Assembly (NCBI GenBank): GCA_963816315.1
Contig: CAWFJZ010000039.1
Span: forward strand, 124,001 to 188,000
Direction: 5' to 3'
Source: CADEEN01 sp963816315
GTDB taxonomy: Bacteria; Pseudomonadota; Gammaproteobacteria; Burkholderiales; Burkholderiaceae_C
Length of the DNA stretch: 64,000 nt
In this document: piece by piece, positions 17,978 through 25,551 of the stretch
How positions within the stretch are numbered: the stretch's first letter is position 1
How the letters are laid out: the number at the start of each line of letters is the position of its first letter
The notes under the pieces: generated by a model
Seen by the model: the letters and a program-made list of their open reading frames with translations, nothing else
What the model was told of the DNA's origin: nothing
Database searches by the model: none
Position numbers and translations under genes: made by a program

Positions 17978-18838
17978 TCAGCCGAGGTCTCCGCCACCCA
18001 CCGGCAGCACGGAACCGGTGATGTAGGACGATTCGTCTGATGCGAAGAACAGGATCGGCGCGACCTGCTCCTCGATCGTTCCGTAGCGATGCATCAGGCT
18101 CGACTCCTTGGTCTGCTCGACGATGCCTTGGTACCAAGCCTTCTCCTTTGCGGTCGGCTTGGCGGTGTTGCGTGGCACTTTGCGCGGCGGCGCCTCGGTG
18201 CCGCCCGGCGCGGTCGCATTGATGCGAATGCCGTTGCCGGCCTGTTCCATCGCGATCGACGCGGTCAGCGCATTGACGCCGCCCTTGGCGGCCGCATAGG
18301 GCACGCGGTGGATGCTGCGTGTAGCGATCGACGAGACGTTGACGATCGTGCCCTTCTTCTTCTTCACCATGCAGGGCAGCACAGCGCGGCAGGACCACAG
18401 CGTCGGGAACAGCGAGCGCCGCACTTCTTTCTCGATCTCCTGCTCGCCGTACTGGTCGTAGGGCTTGGTCCAGATCGTGCCGCCGACGTTGTTGATCAAC
18501 ACATCGACGCGCTTGAAGCGTTTCAACGCTTCATCGACCATGCCCTGCGCACCGGCGAAGGTTTCGAGGTCGGCTTCGAACGCCGCCGCCTTGCCGCCTG
18601 CCGCGACGATCTCTTTGACGACATCGCGGACCAGTGGCGAGCGGTCCACCGCCAGCACGGTGCCGCCTTCGGCGCCCACGCCGAGCGCGACCCCGCGGCC
18701 GATGCCCTGAGCGGCACCGGTGACGATCACGACCTTCTGAGCAAATCGCTCGCCGCGGTCAGGTTTGCCCCCTTGACCCTGCGGGTCGTCCCCCCGGGGG
18801 GGAGCAAGCGCCTTCGGAGCGGCCGTGCGGCGCTTCAC
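17978..18838 (-). CDS. benD: Benzoate diol dehydrogenase BenD with repeat-derived N-terminus
   Basis: A short-chain dehydrogenase that oxidises benzoate cis-diol (1,6-dihydroxycyclohexa-2,4-diene-1-carboxylate) to catechol, with loss of CO2. The NAD motif is VTGAAQGIGRGVA, the Asn is in NNVGG, and the catalytic Ser-Tyr-Lys is in NVSSIA and YAAAKGG. No ATG lies near the expected N-terminus (ERFAQKVVIVTG). The only close in-frame start is a GTG at 18838 that overlaps the benC stop (GTGA), giving 286 residues against the usual ~260. The extra ~28 residues are encoded by the palindromic repeat at 18762-18833. Function is firm; the start is inferred. Confidence 0.88.
   Translation of the reverse strand: MKRRTAAPKALAPPRGDDPQGQGGKPDRGERFAQKVVIVTGAAQGIGRGVALGVGAEGGTVLAVDRSPLVRDVVKEIVAAGGKAAAFEADLETFAGAQGMVDEALKRFKRVDVLINNVGGTIWTKPYDQYGEQEIEKEVRRSLFPTLWSCRAVLPCMVKKKKGTIVNVSSIATRSIHRVPYAAAKGGVNALTASIAMEQAGNGIRINATAPGGTEAPPRKVPRNTAKPTAKEKAWYQGIVEQTKESSLMHRYGTIEEQVAPILFFASDESSYITGSVLPVGGGDLG
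18762..18833. repeat. Palindromic G/C repeat translated as the BenD N-terminus
   Basis: The element contains a ...CCCTGCGGGTCG segment, CCCCCCGGGGGGG and the GAGCAAGCGCCTTCGGAGCGGCC segment. In composition and layout it resembles the intergenic repeat at 9161-9236: a run of C then G as the loop, followed by a second stem. It sits between the benC stop and the first conserved BenD residue, with no stop in the benD frame, so it appears to be translated. Insertion of the repeat probably removed the original benD start. Confidence 0.55.
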
Positions 18839-19848
18839 TTCGCCGCCTCGTTGGAAGACGAGAACTTCTCGAACAGGAAGTTCTTCGGCGTGACACCGGC
18901 GCCCGCAATCCACTTGCGCACGCCCTCGACCATCGGTGGCGGCCCGCACACGTACACATCGACATCACCGCTGTTGAGCTGCCCGGGCGACAGGTGATCC
19001 GTCACGTAGCCCAGCCGCGGGTGACCGCTCTCACGGTCCACCACCACGGTGAAGTACTCGAAGTTCGGCATCACCGATTTCAGTTCGGCCAGCGCACCCA
19101 GCTCGACCAGGTCGTCATTGGTGTTGACGCCGTAGGCCAGCAGGATCGGCTGGTCGGTCGGGTTGTCCTTGATCCACAGCAGCATCGACAGGAACGGCGC
19201 GAGGCCGGTGCCGCCGGCGAGCATCAGGATCGGCCGGATCGTCGGCCGCAGGTAGAAGCTGCCGTAGGGACCGGCGAACATCATGAAGTCGCCGGTGTTG
19301 GCCTTGCTGCGCATGTAGGTGCTCATCAGACCGTCGGGCACGTCGCGGATCAGGAACGACAGCTCGGTCTGGTTCGGCGCCGAGCTGAACGAGTAGGACC
19401 GCGTCTCCTTGCTGCCGGGCACCATCAGGTTCACGTACTGCCCGGGCAGGAACGACAGGGGCCGCTCGGCCTGCAGCGAGAACGTCACCGTGGTCGCCGA
19501 GTCGCGCGCGATCTTGGCAAGCTTGGCGCTGTGCGATCCGACCTCCGTCTTGCACGCCGCGGCGGACGCCGGCACGCGAATCACGCAGTCGGACTTCGGC
19601 CGCATCTGGCACGTCAGCACGTAGCCCTTGGCGGCTTCGTCGTCGGCGAGCGCGTCCTCGATGTACGCGCCCATCTCGTACTCGCCGCTCTCGCAGTGGC
19701 ACTTGCAGGTGCCGCAGGCGCCGTCACGGCAATCGAGCGGAATGTTGATCTTGACGCGATAGGCCGCATCGCAGACCAACTCGTTGGCCTCGCACTGGAT
19801 GATGCGGGTGACGCCGTCTTCGAATTGCAGCGCGATGTTGTAGGCCAT
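18835..19848 (-). CDS. benC: Benzoate 1,2-dioxygenase reductase
   Basis: A 337-residue NADH reductase of the two-component benzoate dioxygenase. An N-terminal 2Fe-2S domain (CRDGACGTCKCHC and VLTCQM, about residues 40-85) is followed by an FAD domain (TRSYSFSSAPN) and an NAD domain (PILMLAGGTGLAPFLSML, VYVCGPPPMVEGVRKWI). It starts 10 bp after benB, and its stop overlaps the benD GTG start by 4 bp. Confidence 0.95.
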   Translation of the reverse strand: MAYNIALQFEDGVTRIIQCEANELVCDAAYRVKINIPLDCRDGACGTCKCHCESGEYEMGAYIEDALADDEAAKGYVLTCQMRPKSDCVIRVPASAAACKTEVGSHSAKLAKIARDSATTVTFSLQAERPLSFLPGQYVNLMVPGSKETRSYSFSSAPNQTELSFLIRDVPDGLMSTYMRSKANTGDFMMFAGPYGSFYLRPTIRPILMLAGGTGLAPFLSMLLWIKDNPTDQPILLAYGVNTNDDLVELGALAELKSVMPNFEYFTVVVDRESGHPRLGYVTDHLSPGQLNSGDVDVYVCGPPPMVEGVRKWIAGAGVTPKNFLFEKFSSSNEAAK

Positions 19849-19858
19849 GGCTGCGCCT

Positions 19859-20344
19859 TCAGATGTGATAGACGTCGAGCATGTGGTGGATGTAGTCGTT
19901 CTTGACCACCACGTACTTCTTCTTGATCAGGGGTTTCGCGCCGCTCGTGTCGAGCAGGTAGCGCGCGGTGCCGAAGTACACATCGACGATGTCGTAGCGG
20001 AAGCTGTGCGTCGTCCAGTTGAAGCACAGATCCACACGCGTCTCGTCCTGCGCCAGGACCTCGACGTTCGAGATCGCGCGGTTGTAGCGCGTGTCGGGTG
20101 TCGATGCGCTGGAGCGGTCGGTCTCGATGCGAAAGACGCGGTCCTCGAGCCCCTGCTTGTTCGGGTAGTAGATCAGCGAGACTTCGTTGCGCGGGTCGGT
20201 CGTGAGCTTGTCATCGTCGTCCCATGACGGCATGAAGTAGTCCACGTCGTCGGCGTAGCAGGCCAGCCAGTCGGCCCAGCGCTTCTCGGACTGTGCGCGC
20301 GCTTCCTGGTACAGGAAGGCTTGAATGGCGTCGTAGGACAGCAT
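19859..20344 (-). CDS. benB: Benzoate 1,2-dioxygenase beta subunit
   Basis: A 161-residue SnoaL/NTF2-like structural subunit of the Rieske dioxygenase. Landmarks are IQAFLYQEARAQSEKRWADWLACYADDVDYFMPSWDDD and IIYYPN-like SLIYYPNKQGLEDRVFRIETDRSSAS. It overlaps the benA stop by one base (TGATG), so translation is coupled. Confidence 0.94.
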   Translation of the reverse strand: MLSYDAIQAFLYQEARAQSEKRWADWLACYADDVDYFMPSWDDDDKLTTDPRNEVSLIYYPNKQGLEDRVFRIETDRSSASTPDTRYNRAISNVEVLAQDETRVDLCFNWTTHSFRYDIVDVYFGTARYLLDTSGAKPLIKKKYVVVKNDYIHHMLDVYHI

Positions 20345-21717
20345 CACTTGCCTCCGTTCGCTTGCTCGGCCTTGAAGGCCTTCTTCATCGTTTGCAGCCA
20401 GTGCTCGTGCTGCCCGAGGTACAGGCCCTCGTCCTCGGTCTTGATGCAACTGAGCTCCGGCTTCAGGCCGATGAGGTCGGCATTGGCGTCCGGCCCCTTG
20501 ATCCAATGCGTTGCACCGCGGCTCATGTCGTTCCACTTCACGGCGCGCGCTTCGTAGCCGAGTTGGCAGGAGCGGAATTCCTCGAGATCGTCGGGCGTGG
20601 CCATGCCGGTGGCGTTGAAGAAGTCTTCGTACTGGCGCAGCCGCCGCTCGCGCGCCTCGGCCGGTTCACCCTTCGGGGCGATGCAGTAGATCGTGACCTC
20701 GCTCTTGTTCACCGACAGCGGCCGGACGATGCGGATCTGCGAGCTGAACTGGTCCATCAGATAGACGTTCGGGTACAGGCACAGGTTGCGCGACTTGCGC
20801 AGCATCCAGTCGGCCTTGCCCTCGCCGAACTTCTCGACCCATTCCGCGCGCTTGGCGAACAGCGGCCGGTCTTCCGGGTTGGACCAGTTGGTCCACAGCA
20901 CCATGTGGCCGTTCTTGAACGAATACGAGCCGCCGCCTTGCTTGGCCCAGGCGCCCGCGTTCATGGCCTTGACGTTGTCCACTTTGCCGTCGGCACCCCG
21001 GCGCGCGGTAGTGGCGGCGTAGTTCCAGTGCACCGCCGAGACGTGGTAGCCGTCGGCGCCGTTCTCGGCGGTCAGCTTCCAGTTGCCGTCGAAGGTGTAG
21101 GTCGATGCGCCGCGCAGCACCTCGATGCCATCGGGCGCCTGGTCGACCATCGTGTCGATGATCTTGGTCGTCTCGCCGAGGTGCTCCGACAGCGGTTGCA
21201 CATCCGGGTTGACGCTGCCGAACAGGAAGCCGCGGTAGCTCTCGAAGGCGCCGAGCTTGACCAGATCGTGGCTGCCTTCGCAGTTGAAGCTCGGCGGATA
21301 GCCCGCCTCGGGACTCTGGTCCTTGACCTTGAGCAGCTTGCCGGTGTTGCTGAAGGTCCAGCCGTGGAACGGGCAGGTGAAGCTGGATTTGTTGCCCTTC
21401 TTGAACCGGCACAGCACCGCACCGCGGTGGGTGCAGGTGTTGGCCAGCGCGTTCAACTTGCCGTCCTTGCTGCGCGTGATGACCACCGGCTGGCGGCCGA
21501 TGAAAACCGTGAGGAAATCATTGACGTTCGGGATCTGGCTCTCATGCGCCAGATAGACCCAGTTGCCTTCGAAGATGTATTTCAGTTCGAGCGCAAAGAG
21601 CTGCTCGTCGGTGAAGGCGGCCCGGTCCAGGCGGTGCAGATGCTTGGCGGGGTCGTCCTGCAGCATCGCTTCGAGTTTGGCGAGGCTGGCCGAGTTGTCT
21701 TGGTGGATCTGGATCAC
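20344..21717 (-). CDS. benA: Benzoate 1,2-dioxygenase alpha subunit
   Basis: A 457-residue Rieske non-haem iron oxygenase subunit that turns benzoate into its 1,2-cis-diol. Rieske ligands are in CTHRGAVLCRF and CPFHGWTF (C-x-H...C-x2-H, about residues 92-116). The mononuclear iron site is in ENGADGYHVSAVHW (two His), with the Asp further on. The start is a GTG at 21717 with a strong AAGGAG seven bases upstream. It is the first gene of the long operon, about 300 nt downstream of a predicted sigma-54 start site. Confidence 0.95.
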   Translation of the reverse strand: MIQIHQDNSASLAKLEAMLQDDPAKHLHRLDRAAFTDEQLFALELKYIFEGNWVYLAHESQIPNVNDFLTVFIGRQPVVITRSKDGKLNALANTCTHRGAVLCRFKKGNKSSFTCPFHGWTFSNTGKLLKVKDQSPEAGYPPSFNCEGSHDLVKLGAFESYRGFLFGSVNPDVQPLSEHLGETTKIIDTMVDQAPDGIEVLRGASTYTFDGNWKLTAENGADGYHVSAVHWNYAATTARRGADGKVDNVKAMNAGAWAKQGGGSYSFKNGHMVLWTNWSNPEDRPLFAKRAEWVEKFGEGKADWMLRKSRNLCLYPNVYLMDQFSSQIRIVRPLSVNKSEVTIYCIAPKGEPAEARERRLRQYEDFFNATGMATPDDLEEFRSCQLGYEARAVKWNDMSRGATHWIKGPDANADLIGLKPELSCIKTEDEGLYLGQHEHWLQTMKKAFKAEQANGGK

Positions 21718-21853
21718 GCGGGTCTCCTTCAGGTCGGGTCAACGTCGGGGGTGGTCGGGTTCTGTGCGCAGTCGTGCCCGATCGCAGGACGAGTCAGACC
21801 ACGCTGCAGACACGGGCTGCAGCGGCGGCAAGATCAAACGGACTGGTCGGGGC

Positions 21854-21869
21854 GTCGCCGAGCGGCGAC
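21854..21869 (-). promoter_or_regulatory. Stem-loop in the ben operon leader
   Basis: Perfect 7-bp arms (GTCGCCG and CGGCGAC) flank a 2-nt centre. It lies 7 nt after the stop of the 15-codon leader ORF and about 140 nt before benA. There is no U-run, so it is not a classical terminator; together with the leader ORF it could be attenuator-like, which is inference. Confidence 0.35.
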
Positions 21870-21875
21870 CGCGCA

Positions 21876-21923
21876 TCACGCCGCGCGGGGCGGCGGGGCT
21901 CGCAGCAAAGGCAGCAGGGTCAT
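21876..21923 (-). CDS. Candidate 15-residue leader peptide upstream of benA
   Basis: An ATG at 21923 with AGGAG nine bases upstream opens a 15-codon ORF (MTLLPLLRAPPPRAA) ending in TGA, directly followed by a stem-loop. It lies inside the ~300-nt 5' leader predicted from the sigma-54 promoter. It is rich in Leu and Pro. Small size means chance cannot be excluded. Confidence 0.35.
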   Translation of the reverse strand: MTLLPLLRAPPPRAA

Positions 21924-22029
21924 CGAGCTTGTCTCCTGTTGACGGACTTTCGGTCTCTACCTCTCGTCGCCAATTCTTGCGACACCCATGAGCATTTGGT
22001 CGATGCTGCTCGCGGCGGGTGCTGTGTTC

Positions 22030-22044
22030 GCATTTGCCGTGCCA
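22030..22044 (-). promoter_or_regulatory. Sigma-54 promoter of the ben-dmp operon
   Basis: On the minus strand the sequence TGGCACGGCAAATGC matches the -24/-12 consensus TGGCACG-N4-TTGC at all but one position, with GG and GC exactly ten bases apart. It points at benA, with a predicted start near 22018. This fits the divergent sigma-54 activator gene next door. Confidence 0.75.
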
Positions 22045-22086
22045 ACTCTTCGTGATCACAAGTGGCGCAATCAGCTTAGCCCTACG

Positions 22087-22102
22087 GTGGTCAAATGATT
22101 CA
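22087..22102. promoter_or_regulatory. Proximal DmpR/XylR-like upstream activating site
   Basis: TGGTCAAATGATTCA-type sequence, about 11 of 16 matches to the XylR/DmpR palindromic site TTGATCAATTGATCAA. It lies some 45 bp upstream of the benA-directed -24 element. The core CAAATGAT recurs at 22151-22158, giving a possible third site. Confidence 0.4.
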
Positions 22103-22187
22103 GTACAAACCCGAATCGCCCTGTCCTGGCCGCACCATCAGCGCGTGAAGCAAATGATGCAAAGGCGCGCGCCGAGCGTCATCACGA

Positions 22188-22203
22188 TGCATCATCTGAT
22201 CAA
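22188..22203. promoter_or_regulatory. Distal DmpR/XylR-like upstream activating site
   Basis: TGCATCATCTGATCAA matches 12 of 16 positions of the XylR/DmpR consensus TTGATCAATTGATCAA. It lies about 145 bp upstream of the benA-directed -24 element and about 90-105 bp upstream of the regulator-directed one, the normal distance for enhancer sites acting by looping. It could serve both promoters. Confidence 0.5.
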
Positions 22204-22291
22204 TGGGCCGGACTTTCCTGCGGGACGCGACCTGCGGCATCTCGCTTCTGTCGCGAGGGAACCGCTGCGCTTGCTCGCACTGCGCAGCGGA

Positions 22292-22307
22292 TGGCACGTT
22301 GCGTGCT
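22292..22307 (+). promoter_or_regulatory. Sigma-54 promoter of the regulator gene
   Basis: TGGCACGTTGCGTGCT matches TGGCACG-N4-TTGCW with one mismatch and the required GG-N10-GC spacing. The predicted start near 22318 is 26 nt ahead of the leader ORF. It implies that the activator may drive its own gene. Confidence 0.6.
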
Positions 22308-22343
22308 CGCAATGACGGTGCGAAGAATCCAAAGGAGACAACG

Positions 22344-22385
22344 ATGTTGATAAGCATCGACGGCCGCCCCGGTCGGTGGCCATGA
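22344..22385 (+). CDS. 13-residue leader ORF coupled to the sigma-54 activator
   Basis: AAAGGAG seven bases before an ATG at 22344 opens MLISIDGRPGRWP, whose TGA overlaps the ATG of the activator gene (ATGA). The activator ATG itself has no good ribosome site, so translation re-initiation after this leader is likely. That strong site placed exactly here supports real translation. Confidence 0.5.
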   Translation: MLISIDGRPGRWP

Positions 22386-24196
22386 AGAAATCCACATCGG
22401 GTTCACCCCATCACCCGAGCCAGCCGCTCATTCGCGTCAATCAGGCCGACGTTGACAAGGTGCGCTTTCCCGACCTGACGGACCTGATGGCACGCCTGCA
22501 TTTTTCGACCAGCGACGGCCGCATCTGGCTCGACGAGCAACGCATGCTGCTCGTGCACGCCAAGGCGCTCGGCTCGATGCGGCGCGAGATGATCGAATCC
22601 CTGGGCATGGAGACGGCGCGCCGGTTGTTCACGCGCATGGGCTATCAGGCCGGCACCTACGACGCGCAGATGGCGCGCAAGGTGCGGTCCAAGACCTCGC
22701 TGAAGGACATGTTCGTGGTGGGTCCGCAGATGCACTGTCTGGAAGGCATCGGCCTGTCCGAGCCGGTACGGCTGGACTTCGACGTCGAGCGCGGCGAACA
22801 CTACGGCGAGTTTCTCTGGACCCATCAGGTCGAGGACGAAGAGCATGTGCGGCACTTCCCGATCGGCACCGAGCCGTCCTGCTGGATGCAGGTCGGCTAT
22901 GCGTCGGGCTACTCGTCGGAGTTCATGGGCCGGCAGATCCTCTACCGCGAGGTCGAGTGCCAATCGATGGGCCAGCCCGCCTGCCGCATCGTCGGCATGC
23001 CGGTCGAGGTATGGGGCAACGAAGGTGCGGAAGACCTGCAACACCTGATGCCCGCGGCGCTGCGCAGTGACGCGATGGCGGCGTCGGTGTCGGTCGCGCG
23101 CAAACCCGTGTTGGTAAGCGCGGACACGACGAATGCGGACCAACCGGTCGGCATCTCCCCGGGCTTCAACACCGTGCTGCACATGGTGCAGCGGGTCGCA
23201 CCGACCAACGCGACCGTGTTGTTTCTCGGCGAGAGTGGTGTCGGCAAGGAGGTCTTCGCACGCATGCTGCATCGGCTGAGTTCGCGCAGCCAGAAGCCTT
23301 TCGTGGCGGTGAACTGCGCGGCCATTCCTGAAACACTGATCGAGTCGGAGTTGTTCGGCGCCGAACGCGGCGCCTACACCGGCGCCACGCACAGCCGGGC
23401 GGGACGCTTCGAGCGGGCCGACGGCGGCACGTTGTTCCTCGACGAGATCGGCACCCTGTCCCCCGGCGCCCAGGGCAATCTCTTGCGCGCCTTGCAGGAA
23501 GGCGAGATCGAGCGCCTCGGCGATTCTCATACCCGGCGCGTCGACGTTCGCGTCATCGCCGCGACGAACGTCGACCTTCGCGAGGAGGTCGCTGCGGGAC
23601 GCTTCCGCGAGGACCTGTTCTTCCGCCTCAATGTCTTTCCGATCCGCGTCACGCCCGTGCGCGAACGGCGTGAGGACATTCCTTTGCTGATGACGCACTT
23701 TCTCGGCAAATTCAATCGGCTGCATGGCCGCCGCCTGACCGGCTTCACGCAGCGTGCGGTCGATGCCGTGATGTCCTACGACTGGCCGGGCAACATCCGC
23801 GAACTCGAAAACGTGATCGAGCGTGGCGTCATCCTGGCGGCCGAGAACTCGGTGATCGACGCTTCGCAGTTGTTCACCAGCGGTGAGCAATTCAACAGCC
23901 AGCAGTTCGCTGTCAGCCTGGACGGGGCGCTGATCCATGCGGACCAGCATCGGTTGCTCGAGGATCACCCGTGCGACCCGGAGATCGACCGCGTGTCCAA
24001 GCATGTCAACAATCTGCTGAATGGCATCGAGGACGACTCCAAGTTGTCGCTCGACGACATCGAGACCATGCTGCTCAGGCAGGCAATAACGCGTGCAAAT
24101 GGCAATGTCGCTGCGGCGGCTCGCCTGCTCGGCATCACCCGCCCGCAGATGGTGTACCGGCTGAAGAGCCGGGGCATCCTCCATCATGGCGAGTGA
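22382..24196 (+). CDS. DmpR/XylR-family sigma-54-dependent activator
   Basis: A 604-residue NtrC-type activator. The N-terminal XylR-N sensor (about residues 20-125) and V4R segment (YGEFLWTHQVEDEEHV, then CQSMGQPACRIVG) would bind an aromatic effector directly. The AAA+ domain has Walker A GESGVGKEVF, the sigma-54 contact loop GAYTGA (GAFTGA variant), Walker B GGTLFLDEIG and YDWPGNIRELENV. The C-terminal Fis-type HTH is ANGNVAAAARLLGITRPQMVYRLKSRG. It is divergent from the ben-dmp operon, whose control region carries matching sigma-54 and enhancer sites. Benzoate operons are more often governed by AraC or LysR regulators. Effector identity (phenol, benzoate or both) is not readable from the sequence. 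Confidence 0.92.
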   Translation: MKKSTSGSPHHPSQPLIRVNQADVDKVRFPDLTDLMARLHFSTSDGRIWLDEQRMLLVHAKALGSMRREMIESLGMETARRLFTRMGYQAGTYDAQMARKVRSKTSLKDMFVVGPQMHCLEGIGLSEPVRLDFDVERGEHYGEFLWTHQVEDEEHVRHFPIGTEPSCWMQVGYASGYSSEFMGRQILYREVECQSMGQPACRIVGMPVEVWGNEGAEDLQHLMPAALRSDAMAASVSVARKPVLVSADTTNADQPVGISPGFNTVLHMVQRVAPTNATVLFLGESGVGKEVFARMLHRLSSRSQKPFVAVNCAAIPETLIESELFGAERGAYTGATHSRAGRFERADGGTLFLDEIGTLSPGAQGNLLRALQEGEIERLGDSHTRRVDVRVIAATNVDLREEVAAGRFREDLFFRLNVFPIRVTPVRERREDIPLLMTHFLGKFNRLHGRRLTGFTQRAVDAVMSYDWPGNIRELENVIERGVILAAENSVIDASQLFTSGEQFNSQQFAVSLDGALIHADQHRLLEDHPCDPEIDRVSKHVNNLLNGIEDDSKLSLDDIETMLLRQAITRANGNVAAAARLLGITRPQMVYRLKSRGILHHGE

Positions 24197-24223
24197 GCGC
24201 CGCCGCGCGGGCTGGCCGCGCTG

Positions 24224-25459
24224 ATGTTCTCCCACCTCGAGCGCCCTTCCCACCCGATCCCTCGCTGGCGCGAGGTGTGGGCCGAGTTCGGCCCGCGCTA
24301 TGCCGCCAACGGCTTCATCGGCTGGGTGTTCTCGGCCACGGCGCCGGTGGCCATCATCCTCTCAGTGGGCACGCAAGGCGGGTTGAGCCAGGCGGAGCTG
24401 GCGTCGTGGGTCTTCGGCGTGTTCTTCATCAACGGACTGATCAGCATCCTGTTCAGTTGGCTGTACCGAGAGCCCCTGGCCTTCGCCTGGACCATTCCGG
24501 GCACCGTGCTCGTCGGGCCGGCACTGGCGCACTTGAGTTTTGCCGAAGTGCTCGGCGCCTATTACGCCACCGCTGCGTTGATGCTCGTGCTCGGCGCGAC
24601 AGGCTGGGTCCGGCGCGCGATGCAGGCGCTGCCGATGCCCATCGTCATGGGCATGGTCGCCGGCGTGTTCCTGCGTTTCGGCCTCGACCTCGTGCGCTCC
24701 CTGCACAGCGATGTCTTGATCGCGGCACCGATGGTGGTTGCCTGGCTGCTGCTGACGGCGCAGCCCGCCCTGGGCCGGCGCATGCCGCCGTTGATCGGCG
24801 CGCTGCTGGTCGGCGGCCTGGCGACCGCGCTGCTCGGGCGCTTCGACGCATCGGCGCTGGGGGCGATCGAAATCGTGCGGCCGGTGGTGCAGGCGCCGGC
24901 GTGGTCGATGGCGGCGATGATCGAACTGGTGCTGCCGCTGGCGATCACCGTGCTGGTGGTGCAGAACGGCCAAGGCTTCGCCGTCTTGAAGGCGGCTCAT
25001 CACCACCCGCCCATCGATGCCATCACGGTGGCCTGCGGCGTGGGCGCGCTGGCGAGCGCGGTGGTCGGCAGCGTCAGCACCTGCCTGACCGGCCCGACCA
25101 ACGCCATCCTCACGTCCTCGGGCGACCGGTCGCGGCAATACACCGCCGGCATCTTCTTTGGTGTGCTGGGTGTCGTCTTCGGGCTGCTGTCGCCGGCGTT
25201 CACGCGCCTGATGCTGGCCGCGCCCAAGGCTTTCATCATGGCGCTGGCCGGGCTGGCGATGTTGCGCGTGCTGCAGGCCGCATTCGTGGCCTCCTTCAAG
25301 GACCGCTTCACGCTGGGCGCTCTGGTTGCCTTCCTCGTCACGGTCGCCGACCTCGGCCTTTGGAACATCGGCGCAGCGTTCTGGGGTTTGCTGGCGGGGT
25401 TCGCTGTCTCCGGGTTGCTGGAGCGGCGCGACTTCGTGAGCGCGGCAACGAGCGGCTGA
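24224..25459 (+). CDS. benE: Benzoate/H+ symporter, BenE family
   Basis: A 411-residue inner-membrane carrier with about twelve hydrophobic segments. BenE landmarks include FAWTIPGTVLVGPALAHLSFAEVLGAYYA, VVQNGQGFAVLKAA and STCLTGPTNAILTSSGDRSRQY. It lies 27 bp after the activator gene on the same strand, so it may share its sigma-54 promoter and be induced together with benzoate degradation. Confidence 0.93.
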   Translation: MFSHLERPSHPIPRWREVWAEFGPRYAANGFIGWVFSATAPVAIILSVGTQGGLSQAELASWVFGVFFINGLISILFSWLYREPLAFAWTIPGTVLVGPALAHLSFAEVLGAYYATAALMLVLGATGWVRRAMQALPMPIVMGMVAGVFLRFGLDLVRSLHSDVLIAAPMVVAWLLLTAQPALGRRMPPLIGALLVGGLATALLGRFDASALGAIEIVRPVVQAPAWSMAAMIELVLPLAITVLVVQNGQGFAVLKAAHHHPPIDAITVACGVGALASAVVGSVSTCLTGPTNAILTSSGDRSRQYTAGIFFGVLGVVFGLLSPAFTRLMLAAPKAFIMALAGLAMLRVLQAAFVASFKDRFTLGALVAFLVTVADLGLWNIGAAFWGLLAGFAVSGLLERRDFVSAATSG

Positions 25460-25551
25460 ATGCCTTCGATCCGCATCATGAGTCCGATCGCCGCGATGGC
25501 CGTCTGTCGCTGGCCGTCCCGGCAACAAGTTCTGGAGCGCGCAATCACGCC

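Noticed and set aside
21739..22059. 106-residue minus-strand ORF in the ben leader
   Set aside because: It starts upstream of the predicted sigma-54 start site, has no ribosome site and has shadow-like Arg/Pro composition. The short leader ORF with AGGAG is the better candidate.
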